A stretch of 41,859 nt of DNA from JAPSGM01 sp036556985 (GCA_036556985.1 DATBIK010000110.1:1-41859), one strand, 5' to 3'; shown: positions 17,700 through 25,645, counted from the first letter of the stretch. Made by a program: numbers and translations. The notes: a model not told the origin generated them from the sequence alone.

Positions 17700-18232
17700 T
17701 TCGTGGTCTCCGGTGTGGCCGCCGGCTTCCCCGGCTTGGCGTCGCGGTGCTGTGGTGCTGCCTCGATCATAGCCACAATCTCGTCCTTCGTGAACTCGGC
17801 CAGCTGGTGTCCGATGACGCCGCCGGAACCGGCCTGCAGGGTGCGCACCACAAACGAGCCATCCTGCTCGAAGAAGAAGACGTCGCGCGACTTCTGCTCG
17901 TCCACCCATGCGCCGACGATCCGCATCGCCTGTTCGTAGTAGTTGTCGATGCCAAGGTGCGGCTCGCCGTCGGGCACGCTGCCCCGCTTGGCAGTTGCCT
18001 CGTCGATGAGCTGGCCAACCTGGTCGTCGGGGAGCTCGTAGGTCCGCTTCACGAGCGTGCCCATCGTGTCCGAGTCGTGGCCCCCGGCCGGCACGCCCAT
18101 GCCCTGGACGAGGAACCCATCCGCGAGCTCGAGGAAGAGGATCTCCTTGAGGCGCTCGCGGTCGGCGAAGGCGCCGATCGAGCGCAGGACCTCCTCCCAG
18201 TTCTGGCGCGGGCTCCCGTCGTAGATCCGCAT
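17696..18232 (-). CDS. Conserved-looking hypothetical protein with an internal tandem duplication
   Basis: The 178-residue soluble protein is unrecognised but clearly made of two related halves. Residues 11-42, starting NWEEVLRSIGAFADRERLKE, match residues 97-129, starting NYYEQAMRIVGAWVDEQKSR, at many positions. The parts that follow (ELPDDQVGQLIDEATAKR and EFTKDEIVAMIEAAPQHR) also match. Each half looks like a helix followed by beta strands (ILFLELADGFLV, VFFFEQDGSFVV). A Lys/Pro/Thr-rich tail ends the protein. The start is ATG 18232 with GGAGGG six bases upstream, one of the best ribosome-binding sites in the window. It is coupled to the small membrane protein downstream. Confidence 0.75.
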   Translation of the reverse strand: MRIYDGSPRQNWEEVLRSIGAFADRERLKEILFLELADGFLVQGMGVPAGGHDSDTMGTLVKRTYELPDDQVGQLIDEATAKRGSVPDGEPHLGIDNYYEQAMRIVGAWVDEQKSRDVFFFEQDGSFVVRTLQAGSGGVIGHQLAEFTKDEIVAMIEAAPQHRDAKPGKPAATPETTK

Positions 18233-18295
18233 GGCACCCTCCTGCAGCGGCGGCTCCGCTGCCGCGCAGGATACTCCCCGCAGGCGGGGGTCCGT

Positions 18296-19243
18296 CTACC
18301 CCTCGAAGCTCGACGCGTCACGAGCCGCCAGGCGCACCGCGATCTCGCCCGCGCTGCGCGCGTTCGCGACGATGAGGCCGATGTTGGCCCGCAATGCCCG
18401 ACCCCCCGATGCCTCCGCGACCTGTCGGAGCACGAACGGGGTGACGGCGCCGCCCCGGATGCCGTCGGCGGCGGCCGCGGCCAGCGCCGCGTCGATCCAG
18501 GCCTGCACCTCGTGGTCCGGGATGGCGACCTCGGCCGGCGGCGGCTGGACGAGGAGGATGCCGCCCGAGCCCGGCAGCGCCAGGTGGGCCGCGATGGCAC
18601 GCGCAGCTGCCTCGGCATCATCGACACGATGATCGAGGCGCAGCCCGGACGTGGCGGCATAGAAGGCCGGCAGCTCGTCGGTGCCCAGGCCGACGACCGG
18701 GACGCGGCGTGTCTCGAGGAGCTCGAGCGTGGCGGGCAGGTCGAGGATCGACTTCGCACCGGAGCACACAACCGCCACCGGCGTCGCCGCCAGCTCGTCG
18801 ATGTCCGCCGAGACGTCGTGGCTGTGCGCGGCCCCGCGGTGGACGCCGCCTATCCCGCCGGTGGCGAAGACCCGGACGCCGGCGAGGTGCGCGATCCGCA
18901 TCGTGGCCGAGACGGTCGTCGAGGCCAGCCTGCCGTCGGCGAGGAGCAGGCCAAGCTCGCGCGACCCGGCCTTCGCCGCGCCGGAGGCGGGATCGGCGAG
19001 CCGTTCGAGGAGGGAGGCGTCGGCACCGAGCACGAGGCGGCCGGCGTCCACCGCCGTCGTGGCGGGCACGGCGCCGGTCGCGCGCACCGCGTCCTCGGCC
19101 TGGCGTGCCGTGTCCAGGTTGTGCGGGCGCGGCAGCCCCTGCGCGACGAGGCTCGACTCGAGCGCAACGACCGGTAGCCCGTCGGCCAGCGCCGTGGCGA
19201 CCTCATCGGCCAGCTGGAGGCGGGGGTGCCGTGCCTGGCTCAC
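18296..19243 (-). CDS. psuG: Pseudouridine-5'-phosphate glycosidase
   Basis: PsuG reversibly splits pseudouridine 5'-phosphate into uracil and ribose 5-phosphate, the last step of pseudouridine salvage. The 315-residue length and motifs fit: VVALESSLVAQGLPRPHN near the N-terminus, VFATGGIGGVHRGA at about 125-138, and CSGAKSILDLP with K164, corresponding to the Schiff-base lysine described for the family. The C-terminal AVTPFVLRQVAEASGGRAL and ANIGLIVANARSAG segments are also typical. The GTG at 19243 overlaps the TGA of the upstream kinase (GTGA), so kinase and glycosidase are coupled, as in known psuK-psuG operons. Confidence 0.93.
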   Translation of the reverse strand: MSQARHPRLQLADEVATALADGLPVVALESSLVAQGLPRPHNLDTARQAEDAVRATGAVPATTAVDAGRLVLGADASLLERLADPASGAAKAGSRELGLLLADGRLASTTVSATMRIAHLAGVRVFATGGIGGVHRGAAHSHDVSADIDELAATPVAVVCSGAKSILDLPATLELLETRRVPVVGLGTDELPAFYAATSGLRLDHRVDDAEAAARAIAAHLALPGSGGILLVQPPPAEVAIPDHEVQAWIDAALAAAAADGIRGGAVTPFVLRQVAEASGGRALRANIGLIVANARSAGEIAVRLAARDASSFEG

Positions 19244-20154
19244 GGTGCACGCTCTCCGGCGACCCGCGCCTGGGCGCCGACGACCCGCGCCACGAGGGCG
19301 CCGGCCTGGCTGCCCTCCTCCATGCCGGCCTGCAGCGCCGCCTCGCCCGGCGGCCAGCTGCCACCCGCGAGCCGGGAGATCAGCGCCGCGACAAAGGCGT
19401 CGCCGGCGCCGGTGGCGTCGAGCGTCGGACCGGGCACGTCGGGCGCCGGCACGGCGACAACGGAGCCACCCGACGCGGCCGCGGAGCCGGCGCTGCCGGC
19501 GGTGACGACCACGATCGGCGCGCGCTCGGCGAGCCGTCGCGCCGCCTCGCGGGCCATCTCCGACGGCCGGCCGAGAAGCGCTGCCGCCTCGTCGCGGCTG
19601 ACGACCACCACATCGGGTCGTGCGTTTGCCATGCGGCCGAGGAAGCGGGCGACCACCGCGGGCTCGGGTGGGATCGAGCCGCCTGCCAGGCTGAGCCGCA
19701 CGTCTGCCCCTCGCGCGCCGAGCGCAACGGCGAGGCCATCACCGTTGACGTCGTCGAGCAGTGCATAGGCCGAGACGTGGATCCAGTCGCCGTGATCGAG
19801 GGCGCCCGCGGCGTCCTCCGCCGCGATCGCCTGGCGATCGGAGAGCATCGAGCGCTCGCCGCCGGCATCGAGGAGTGCGACGACCACCGCGGACCGGGTG
19901 ACGGGCATCGACAGGACCTCGACTCCATCGGCCACAAGGGACTCCCGGAGGAGCCGCCCGCCGGCGTCGTCCGCGATCGGGGCCAGGAGGCCGACCTGCT
20001 CGCCGCGTCGGGCCAGCCGCACCGCGACGTTCGCCCCCTGGCCGCCGGGGCCGAGCCGGATCACGGCGGGCACGTCGCCGCCCGCTCGGACCGGACGAGA
20101 CGGGGCCACGGTGACGTCCAGGATCGCGTCACCCACGACCAGGAATCGGCTCAC
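19240..20154 (-). CDS. psuK: PfkB-family carbohydrate kinase, probable pseudouridine kinase
   Basis: This 304-residue protein has both PfkB signatures: GPGGQGANVAVRLARRG at about residues 36-52 and DATGAGDAF towards the C-terminus, whose second Asp is the catalytic base. The neighbouring psuG makes pseudouridine kinase the best guess, phosphorylating pseudouridine so that PsuG can cleave it. From sequence alone ribokinase or another sugar kinase would also fit. The GTG at 20154 overlaps the TGA of the DUF2203 gene, and its own TGA overlaps the psuG GTG, making a chain of three coupled genes. Confidence 0.8.
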   Translation of the reverse strand: MSRFLVVGDAILDVTVAPSRPVRAGGDVPAVIRLGPGGQGANVAVRLARRGEQVGLLAPIADDAGGRLLRESLVADGVEVLSMPVTRSAVVVALLDAGGERSMLSDRQAIAAEDAAGALDHGDWIHVSAYALLDDVNGDGLAVALGARGADVRLSLAGGSIPPEPAVVARFLGRMANARPDVVVVSRDEAAALLGRPSEMAREAARRLAERAPIVVVTAGSAGSAAASGGSVVAVPAPDVPGPTLDATGAGDAFVAALISRLAGGSWPPGEAALQAGMEEGSQAGALVARVVGAQARVAGERAP

Positions 20155-20546
20155 CAGCGCCTCCTGGTGGCGTAGCCCTCATCGGTCCCGTGCCAGTGCT
20201 CGACGCGTGGATCGGCCAGCCGCCAGCACAGCCAGACTCGGCGTCCGTCGCGAACGGCCGGGAAGTCGACGAGGCCCATCTCGGTGTCGCGCAACTGCAC
20301 GGCGAGGCTCTCAAGGTGGGCCTGCAGCGTGCGCATGCCCTCGGCGATCTCCGCCATCTCGGCCTCGCGGCGACCGGCCTGCTCGAGCGCGGCCGGATCG
20401 CCGTTGCCCTCGAGGCGACGATGCATCTCGGCATGGGCACGCTCGAGGCGCGCCTGCTCGACCGCGAGCTGGAGGAGCACGGCGCGCACCTCCGGCACGA
20501 GCGCGTTCGCCTCCTCGATGGTGTAGGTCCGCTCGGGCGTCGGCAT
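20151..20546 (-). CDS. DUF2203 family protein
   Basis: A 131-residue protein of unknown function with the DUF2203 layout. It begins TYTIEEANALVPEVRAVL, continues with a long helical, probably coiled-coil middle rich in Glu/Arg/Ala, and ends GLVDFPAVRDGRRVWLCW and VEHWHGTDEGYA. No catalytic function is established for the family. The ATG at 20546 has GGAGG directly before it, and a TACCAT -10-like hexamer ten bases upstream. It is the first gene of a coupled set with the PfkB kinase and psuG, which hints at a role around nucleoside salvage, though DUF2203 genes are not limited to that context. Confidence 0.85.
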   Translation of the reverse strand: MPTPERTYTIEEANALVPEVRAVLLQLAVEQARLERAHAEMHRRLEGNGDPAALEQAGRREAEMAEIAEGMRTLQAHLESLAVQLRDTEMGLVDFPAVRDGRRVWLCWRLADPRVEHWHGTDEGYATRRRW

Positions 20547-20671
20547 CCTCCGGCGGATGGTAGCAGGGGCATTTCGGGGGTCTGGTACCATCGCCGCCGC
20601 TTCGGCTTGAGCGGGCCTGCTCCGCGCCGCGACGGCGCCCGCTCGCAGACGAAGGAGGCGGCTCGCCACCG
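20547..20671. promoter_or_regulatory. Divergent promoter region between DUF2203 and ureohydrolase genes
   Basis: This 125-base region serves two divergent genes. On the minus strand TACCAT (20557-20562) is a -10-like box for DUF2203. On the plus strand gaaggagg lies about 12 bases before the ATG at 20672. I looked for a guanidine riboswitch pattern and did not find one. Confidence 0.4.
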
Positions 20672-21736
20672 ATGGCTGACGAGACGCGCCGCCACCGCGG
20701 CACGAACGACGAGAACCCACCGATCGGCGCCGACCCGTACCACGAGTTCGCCGATTTCGACCTGCCCGCCTACGTGGGCCTGTCCAGCTTCCAGAAGCTG
20801 CCCTGGCTGGACGACGCGGCGGTCGCCGAGCGGCAGCCGGACGTGGCCATCATCGGCGCCCCCTTCGACGACGCGGTGAGCCACCGGCCCGGCGCCCGAT
20901 TCGGCCCGCGGGCCATCCGCACCGCGACGTATCACGCCGGCTCGCTCAACTCGCTCCAGCTCGGCATCCAGCCCTTCGAATGGCTGGACGTCGTGGACGC
21001 AGGCGACGCGCCGATCGTGCCCTCCAACATGGAGCGCTCGCACGAGGTCATCCGGCGCAAGGTGCTCGCCGTGGCGGAGACCGGCGCAGTCCCGATCGTC
21101 CTCGGTGGCGACCACTCGATCACCTACCCGTCGGCTTCGGCGGTGGCCGAGCATGTCGCCCCCCGGCAGCTCGGCGTCGTGCATTTCGATGCCCACGCCG
21201 ATACCGCGGCCACCACCTGGGGCGTGCTGCGCTCGCATGGGACCCCGATGCGACGGCTCATCGAGTCGGGGGCGGTGGCCGGGCGCAACTTCGTCCAGGT
21301 GGGCCTGCGCGGCTACTGGCCGCCGCCCGAGACGCTGGACTGGATGCGGGACAACGGCCTGCGCTGCCACTTCATGACCGAGATCGAGCAGCGCGGCGCC
21401 GAGGCGGTCGTCGCCGACGCCATCGGTGAGGCGCTGGACGGGCCGGAGGTCGTCTACCTCTCGGTCGACATCGACGTCATCGACCCGGGCATGGCGCCGG
21501 GCACCGGCACCCCGGAACCGGGTGGCCTGCTCACCCGGGAGCTCCTCCGCGCCGTCCGCCAGGTGGTCGCCGCGGTCGAGCTGGCGGGGATGGACGTCGT
21601 GGAGGTCGCCCCGGCGTACGACGTCTCGGAGGTGACCGCGGCGGCGGCCAACCGATGCGTGATGGAGGCGCTCAGCGCGCTGGCCGCGAAGCGGCGCGAC
21701 CGCGGGGAGGAGCCCCGACCGACCTTCGTCGACTAG
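20672..21736 (+). CDS. Agmatinase/arginase-family ureohydrolase
   Basis: Ureohydrolases use a two-metal centre to release urea from guanidino compounds. All metal ligands are present in this 354-residue protein: H148 in GGDHS, D173/H175/D177 in HFDAHAD, and D266/D268 in SVDIDVIDP. The GTGTPEPGGLLTREL segment follows as in agmatinases. The N-terminal part has GAPFDDAVSHRPGARFGPRAIR, the usual start of the fold. An N-terminal extension of about 50 residues (AYVGLSSFQKLPW) is longer than in classic agmatinases, so guanidinobutyrase, guanidine hydrolase or another relative is possible. A good ribosome-binding site supports the ATG. The stop overlaps the end of the opposing gene. Confidence 0.87.
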   Translation: MADETRRHRGTNDENPPIGADPYHEFADFDLPAYVGLSSFQKLPWLDDAAVAERQPDVAIIGAPFDDAVSHRPGARFGPRAIRTATYHAGSLNSLQLGIQPFEWLDVVDAGDAPIVPSNMERSHEVIRRKVLAVAETGAVPIVLGGDHSITYPSASAVAEHVAPRQLGVVHFDAHADTAATTWGVLRSHGTPMRRLIESGAVAGRNFVQVGLRGYWPPPETLDWMRDNGLRCHFMTEIEQRGAEAVVADAIGEALDGPEVVYLSVDIDVIDPGMAPGTGTPEPGGLLTRELLRAVRQVVAAVELAGMDVVEVAPAYDVSEVTAAAANRCVMEALSALAAKRRDRGEEPRPTFVD

Positions 21737-22992
21737 CCGGTGACCTCGAACGTCGCGCTGTCGGCAAACTCCCCGTTGCGGTGCAGCTCGAGACGATAGG
21801 CGCCGGGCAGCAGCTCCACGTAGCGAGCACCGTAGATCAGGCCGTTGCAGCTGTCGCCGCACGTTCCGCCCAGGGCACCGTCGATCGTCAGCTCCAGCTC
21901 GTTCTCGACCTGGTCGTTCCGCAGCAGGCGGACCCGCAGCTCGTCGTCGCCGCTGGCCCCGTTGAAGACGACGAACGTCCACACCTCGCCGTCGGAGGCC
22001 GACGATCCGTCCACGACGCAGGCATCCTCCTCGGGGCGACCGACGGCCTCCTCCCGCCACTCATCGCTGCCGCAGGGCTGGATGGTGAGCACCGCGCCGT
22101 CGGAGAAGGTGATCGGGCCGTCCGTGGCGGCGGGGCCGGACTCCCCGGCCGATGCGCTCGGCGCCTCGCTGGGCGGCGCGCTCGGCGCCCCGCTGGGCGC
22201 CTGGCTTGCGACGACACTCGGTGACGGGGTGGCCTGTCCGACCGGCTCCTCGCCACCGAGCAGCCCGGCGAGCACCGCGCCCACCGCGAGGGCGAGGACG
22301 CAGAGCACCACGAAGCCGATGATCGGCAGCGCGCTGCCGCCACCACCCCGTCCGTCGTCCTGGGTGTACGGGTAGGCGTAGGCGTCCTCCGGCGCGCCGT
22401 AGGGCACGTCCTCGTATGCCTCAGGCGGATACGGGGAGCGCTGCTCGGCGACCTCGTCCTCGAACCGATGCGCCGGCTCCGGCTCCCAGGCCGGTTCTGG
22501 CTCAGGCTCCGCGTCGCGCTCCGGCTCCGGGTCGGGTGCCGAAGGCGGCGGTGGCGGTGGCGGTGGCGCGGCCTCCGCGGGCCGCTCCTCCCACGCCCAC
22601 GAGCGGCTGACCGGCTCGTCGAGCGGCCGCGTCAGGTCCGGGTCCGGTGGGGGTGGCGGGGGCGCGCGCTCCGGATCTGGCTCCGGACGCAGGTTGTCGA
22701 GGTTGCGCCGCGCCTCCCCCTCTTCCGCCCGGGCGGCGAGCGCATCCTCGGGCTCGGGCTCGAAGGGGACATACCCGCCGGGGCCATCGGCGGACCCGCC
22801 GCGGCGAAATCCACCTCCCTCCCCAGGACGCCGCCGGACGCGCTCCTCGAGCTCGTCGCGGTCGAGGCCGCGCGGGCGGGCGCGCGCCGAATGCGGAATC
22901 GGCGACCCGCACTGCGTGCAGAACGCGGCGGGAGGGGTCGAGCGCAGACAGGTCGGGCAGCGGATCTGGCCCGGCTTCGGGGTCGACATCAC
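21733..22992 (-). CDS. Zinc-ribbon membrane protein with an exported C-terminal domain
   Basis: The protein begins with a zinc ribbon (C-x2-C twice within the first 30 residues: CPTC and CTQC). A long cytoplasmic Pro/Glu/Asp-rich region with runs of six to eight prolines follows. One transmembrane helix lies at about residues 221-246, then a Ser/Pro/Ala-rich spacer, and finally a domain of about 125 residues with five Cys (including GGTCGDSCNG) and a beta-rich look (GAYRLELHRNGEFADSATF). The layout suggests a sensor or scaffold spanning the membrane; no function is recognised. The frame starts GTG-ATG; a CACAAT box five bases before the GTG at 22992 favours that codon. Confidence 0.75.
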   Translation of the reverse strand: MMSTPKPGQIRCPTCLRSTPPAAFCTQCGSPIPHSARARPRGLDRDELEERVRRRPGEGGGFRRGGSADGPGGYVPFEPEPEDALAARAEEGEARRNLDNLRPEPDPERAPPPPPPDPDLTRPLDEPVSRSWAWEERPAEAAPPPPPPPPSAPDPEPERDAEPEPEPAWEPEPAHRFEDEVAEQRSPYPPEAYEDVPYGAPEDAYAYPYTQDDGRGGGGSALPIIGFVVLCVLALAVGAVLAGLLGGEEPVGQATPSPSVVASQAPSGAPSAPPSEAPSASAGESGPAATDGPITFSDGAVLTIQPCGSDEWREEAVGRPEEDACVVDGSSASDGEVWTFVVFNGASGDDELRVRLLRNDQVENELELTIDGALGGTCGDSCNGLIYGARYVELLPGAYRLELHRNGEFADSATFEVTG

Positions 22993-23037
22993 GGGGCATT
23001 GTGCATGGCGGTGCCCGGACGCGCCACCCGACCCGCG

Positions 23038-23703
23038 CTACGCGCCGGTTCGCTTCCATTCGCTGCCATCGAGGAAGCGCTCGCGCTTCCAGATCGGCAG
23101 CCGCTCCTTGATCGCCTCGATGACGAACCGATTGGCCTCGTACGCCTCGGCCCGATGCGGCGCCGCGGACACGATGGCGACGGCCGCCTCGCCGAGCGGC
23201 ACGACGCCGGTGCGGTGCACGACCGCGGTGATCGACCCCGGGCTGCGCTCGGCGGCCTCGGCGGCGATCTCGGCCAGGACACGCTCGGCCATGTCGCCGA
23301 AGGCCTCGTAATCGAGCTCGACCACCTCGCGGCCGTCGTCCGAGGTGCGGCGCGCGCGCCCGACGAAGGTGACCACCGCCCCGTGCTCGTGGCCGGCCAC
23401 CGCGGCCTCGAGCGCCGCGACGTCGATGGGACCGTCGGTCAGGCCGGTCGGCCCGGCCGCGGCGCCCCCACTGACTGGCGGCAGCCACGCGATCTCGTCG
23501 CCGTCGTGCAGCTCGCGGTCCCACGCCGCGTAGGCACCGTTCAGCGCGCCGCGCACGTACTCGCCGTGGGGCGCCACCCCGGGATGGCGCGCGGCGAACG
23601 CGCCCCAGGCATCGGCCAGGGTGGCCCCGTCGGGCAGCTCCAGGGTGTCGCGGGCGACGGAGAGCTCGCGCAGGATGGCGAAGGTGCGGACGTCGAGGCG
23701 CAT
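23038..23703 (-). CDS. MoaD-MoaE fusion, molybdopterin synthase
   Basis: Molybdopterin synthase inserts sulfur into cyclic pyranopterin monophosphate to make molybdopterin. Residues 1-80 are a MoaD-like ubiquitin fold ending WLPPVSGG, with the diglycine at 79-80. After a short Ala/Gly linker, residues from about 90 are MoaE: GAVVTFVGRARR, ELDYEAFGDMAERVL, and the active-site stretch IKERLPIWKRERF with K199 and K206. MoaD must be thiocarboxylated on a free C-terminal glycine, so the fusion probably needs cleavage after G80, as shown for the fused synthase MoaX of Mycobacterium tuberculosis. No other moa gene is in the window. Confidence 0.9.
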   Translation of the reverse strand: MRLDVRTFAILRELSVARDTLELPDGATLADAWGAFAARHPGVAPHGEYVRGALNGAYAAWDRELHDGDEIAWLPPVSGGAAAGPTGLTDGPIDVAALEAAVAGHEHGAVVTFVGRARRTSDDGREVVELDYEAFGDMAERVLAEIAAEAAERSPGSITAVVHRTGVVPLGEAAVAIVSAAPHRAEAYEANRFVIEAIKERLPIWKRERFLDGSEWKRTGA

Positions 23704-23716
23704 CGGTCCTGAGATC

Positions 23717-24496
23717 CTAGACGGGCACGCCGGTGAGGTAGGTGATGCTCGCCGCGGCGATGGAGCCGGCCATCACGAAGGCCAGGCCGATGTACAGCAG
23801 CCCGGTGCTCGCCTGGAGCGAGGTCGCGCGGGTGGCCAGGTAGGCGAGCACGGTGATGCCGATCGGCAGCGCGATGCCGACGAGCACCCGGAGCCAGGTG
23901 AGCCAGCCGATGGGCCCGCCGAGCGGCCCGCTGCTGACGAGGACCATGGCCAGCACGAAGACGATCCCCTGGAGGCCGAGGGCGGCGGCGAGCAGCCACA
24001 TCATCCGCCGCAGCGGGGCCGGCGACAGCTTCGGCGTGACGAGGTACCAGTGGCCGAGGAGCATGGCCGCGTTCACCGCGCCGAGCGCCAGCGCGGCGAG
24101 GATGAGCTGCGTCGCGAACAGCGGTGAGCTCAGCGTCCCGCCGGCGGCTGCCAGCGTTACGAGCGCCATGATCCCGAGCAGGCCGCCGCCCACGGCAAGC
24201 AGCGCGCGCGGCAGCTTCAGGATGGAGGCGGCGAGGTACGCGCCGCTCGCCGCGCTGAAGGCCCAGACGAGGACGCGCCGGGCGTCGGCAGTGGCATCGG
24301 CCACCGTGCCGGGCGTGAGGTTGAGCTCGGAGAGGAGCAGGATGCCGGCGCAGGCGGCGAGCAGCCAGGCCATGAACAGCCGGTAGCCGCGGGTCGTGCC
24401 GCCCCACAGCTCGGTCACCCCCACCACCAGCAGCGACCCGGCGGTGAGCGCTGCCCAGAAGATCCAGTTCACGAAGGGCAGGGCCTCGAGGCTCAC
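23717..24496 (-). CDS. Multi-pass membrane protein of unknown function
   Basis: The 259-residue protein is almost entirely hydrophobic, with about eight predicted helices starting with WIFWAALTAGSLLVVGV. Short charged loops such as ADATADARR and TPKLSPAPLRR lie between them. It has a few His/Tyr residues in GHWYLVTPKL that could be functional, but no family signature I recognise. It starts with GTG at 24496, 16 bases after the GrpB-Rieske gene, and ends 13 bases before the MoaD-MoaE gene, so it belongs to that minus-strand run. A partner role for the Rieske protein in electron transfer is conceivable but not shown. Confidence 0.7.
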   Translation of the reverse strand: MSLEALPFVNWIFWAALTAGSLLVVGVTELWGGTTRGYRLFMAWLLAACAGILLLSELNLTPGTVADATADARRVLVWAFSAASGAYLAASILKLPRALLAVGGGLLGIMALVTLAAAGGTLSSPLFATQLILAALALGAVNAAMLLGHWYLVTPKLSPAPLRRMMWLLAAALGLQGIVFVLAMVLVSSGPLGGPIGWLTWLRVLVGIALPIGITVLAYLATRATSLQASTGLLYIGLAFVMAGSIAAASITYLTGVPV

Positions 24497-24512
24497 GGCA
24501 GAAGCCTCGCGC

Positions 24513-25637
24513 TCATCGGGCCAGGGAGCCGGTCAGGCCGATCTCCACCCAGCCCGCCTCGCTGACCCGCACCGGAAAGGTCTCGACCGGCTCGGTGGCG
24601 GGCGGCACGACAGCGTCGCCGGTGCGCACATCGAAGCAGCCGCCGTGCCAGGCGCAGACGAGCACCTCGTCGCGCGGGTCGAAGCCGGCGGCCGACAGCG
24701 GGAAGTCCTTGTGCGAGCAGTTGTTCTGGACCGCGAAGAACTCGCCCGCGTGACGCACGAGGACGACCGGGGTGCCGTCGATCTCGACCGGCATGAGCTC
24801 ACCGTCGCGCAGCTCGTCGGCCTGGAGCACGCGGGCGTATCGGACGGCGTCCGCGTCGGCGCGATCCACGCGCGCCCTCCATTCCTGCGCCCGCTCGAGG
24901 GCGTCGAGGATGAAGCCGCTCTTCGCCTCGTTGTAGGCGATCCGATCCGCCCGGTGGCGGCTCGCCAGCTCGACCTTGAGCCGACCATATGCCTCCCGCA
25001 CTGCGGTGTCCGCGCGCAGGAAGTCGCGGAACAGCAGATGCACCCGCTCCCACTCGGAGCCGGCCCGGCAGACGTGGACCTGCACCTCCCGCGGCCGTCC
25101 TCCGGCGGGGCGAAAGTAGCGGTGCTGGTCGTCACGCGAGCGAAAGGCGATGCCTGCGCGCTCGATTGGCGGCACGTAGCGCTCCTCGTCCGCGATCTCG
25201 GCCACGGTCACCTGGATGTCGATCACCGGCTTCGCGGCAAGCCCGGGAACGGCCGTCGACCCGACGTGCTCGATGCGCAGGGCCGCATCGCCGAGCTCGG
25301 CCGCGAGGCGGACGCGCCATTCCGCGAAGCGCATCGGCCACGCCGGGTCGTAGGCAACGACCTCGATCGGGTCGTTGCGGTTGCGGCCTGAGCCCGCGAT
25401 CAGCTCGAACCCGGGTTCGTGGGCCGCGAGCACGTCGAGCGTGACCCGGGCGCGCAGGTCGGGATCAAGCGCATCAACCGGTATGCCGCGAGCCGCCGCC
25501 TCGAGCGCGTACCGATCGAGCAGGGTCGCCCGCCGTCCCCACCGGTCGTGGAGGTGCCGCCAGGCGTCGGCGGGGTCGCCGGGGGAATCCGGATCGACGC
25601 CGGCAGCCGTCAGCCGCACCCGGAGCTCCGCATCCAC
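24513..25637 (-). CDS. GrpB-domain / Rieske [2Fe-2S] fusion protein
   Basis: This 374-residue protein joins two families in one uninterrupted frame. Residues 1-85 are an unrecognised helical segment. Residues 91-254 form a GrpB (UPF0157, nucleotidyltransferase-like) domain: VVAYDPAWPMRFAEW, the signature HVGSTAVPGLAAKPVIDI at about 124-141, then HLLFRDFLRAD and EYN-type AYNEAKSGFI. Residues 276-370 form a Rieske ferredoxin domain with ligands C307-x-H309 and C328-x2-H331, 18 residues apart, as in soluble Rieske ferredoxins. GTG at 25637 is the start, eight bases after the aldehyde dehydrogenase stop. The substrate and electron partners are unknown. Confidence 0.82.
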   Translation of the reverse strand: MDAELRVRLTAAGVDPDSPGDPADAWRHLHDRWGRRATLLDRYALEAAARGIPVDALDPDLRARVTLDVLAAHEPGFELIAGSGRNRNDPIEVVAYDPAWPMRFAEWRVRLAAELGDAALRIEHVGSTAVPGLAAKPVIDIQVTVAEIADEERYVPPIERAGIAFRSRDDQHRYFRPAGGRPREVQVHVCRAGSEWERVHLLFRDFLRADTAVREAYGRLKVELASRHRADRIAYNEAKSGFILDALERAQEWRARVDRADADAVRYARVLQADELRDGELMPVEIDGTPVVLVRHAGEFFAVQNNCSHKDFPLSAAGFDPRDEVLVCAWHGGCFDVRTGDAVVPPATEPVETFPVRVSEAGWVEIGLTGSLAR

Positions 25638-25645
25638 GGCGCGAG

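Noticed and set aside
20547..20671. Possible guanidine riboswitch upstream of the ureohydrolase
   Set aside because: No match to known guanidine aptamer core sequences could be seen, and the region is only 125 bases shared with a divergent gene.
20129..22060. A 643-residue minus-strand frame opposite the ureohydrolase gene
   Set aside because: It runs antisense through the ureohydrolase, whose metal ligands are intact, and carries no motif of its own.
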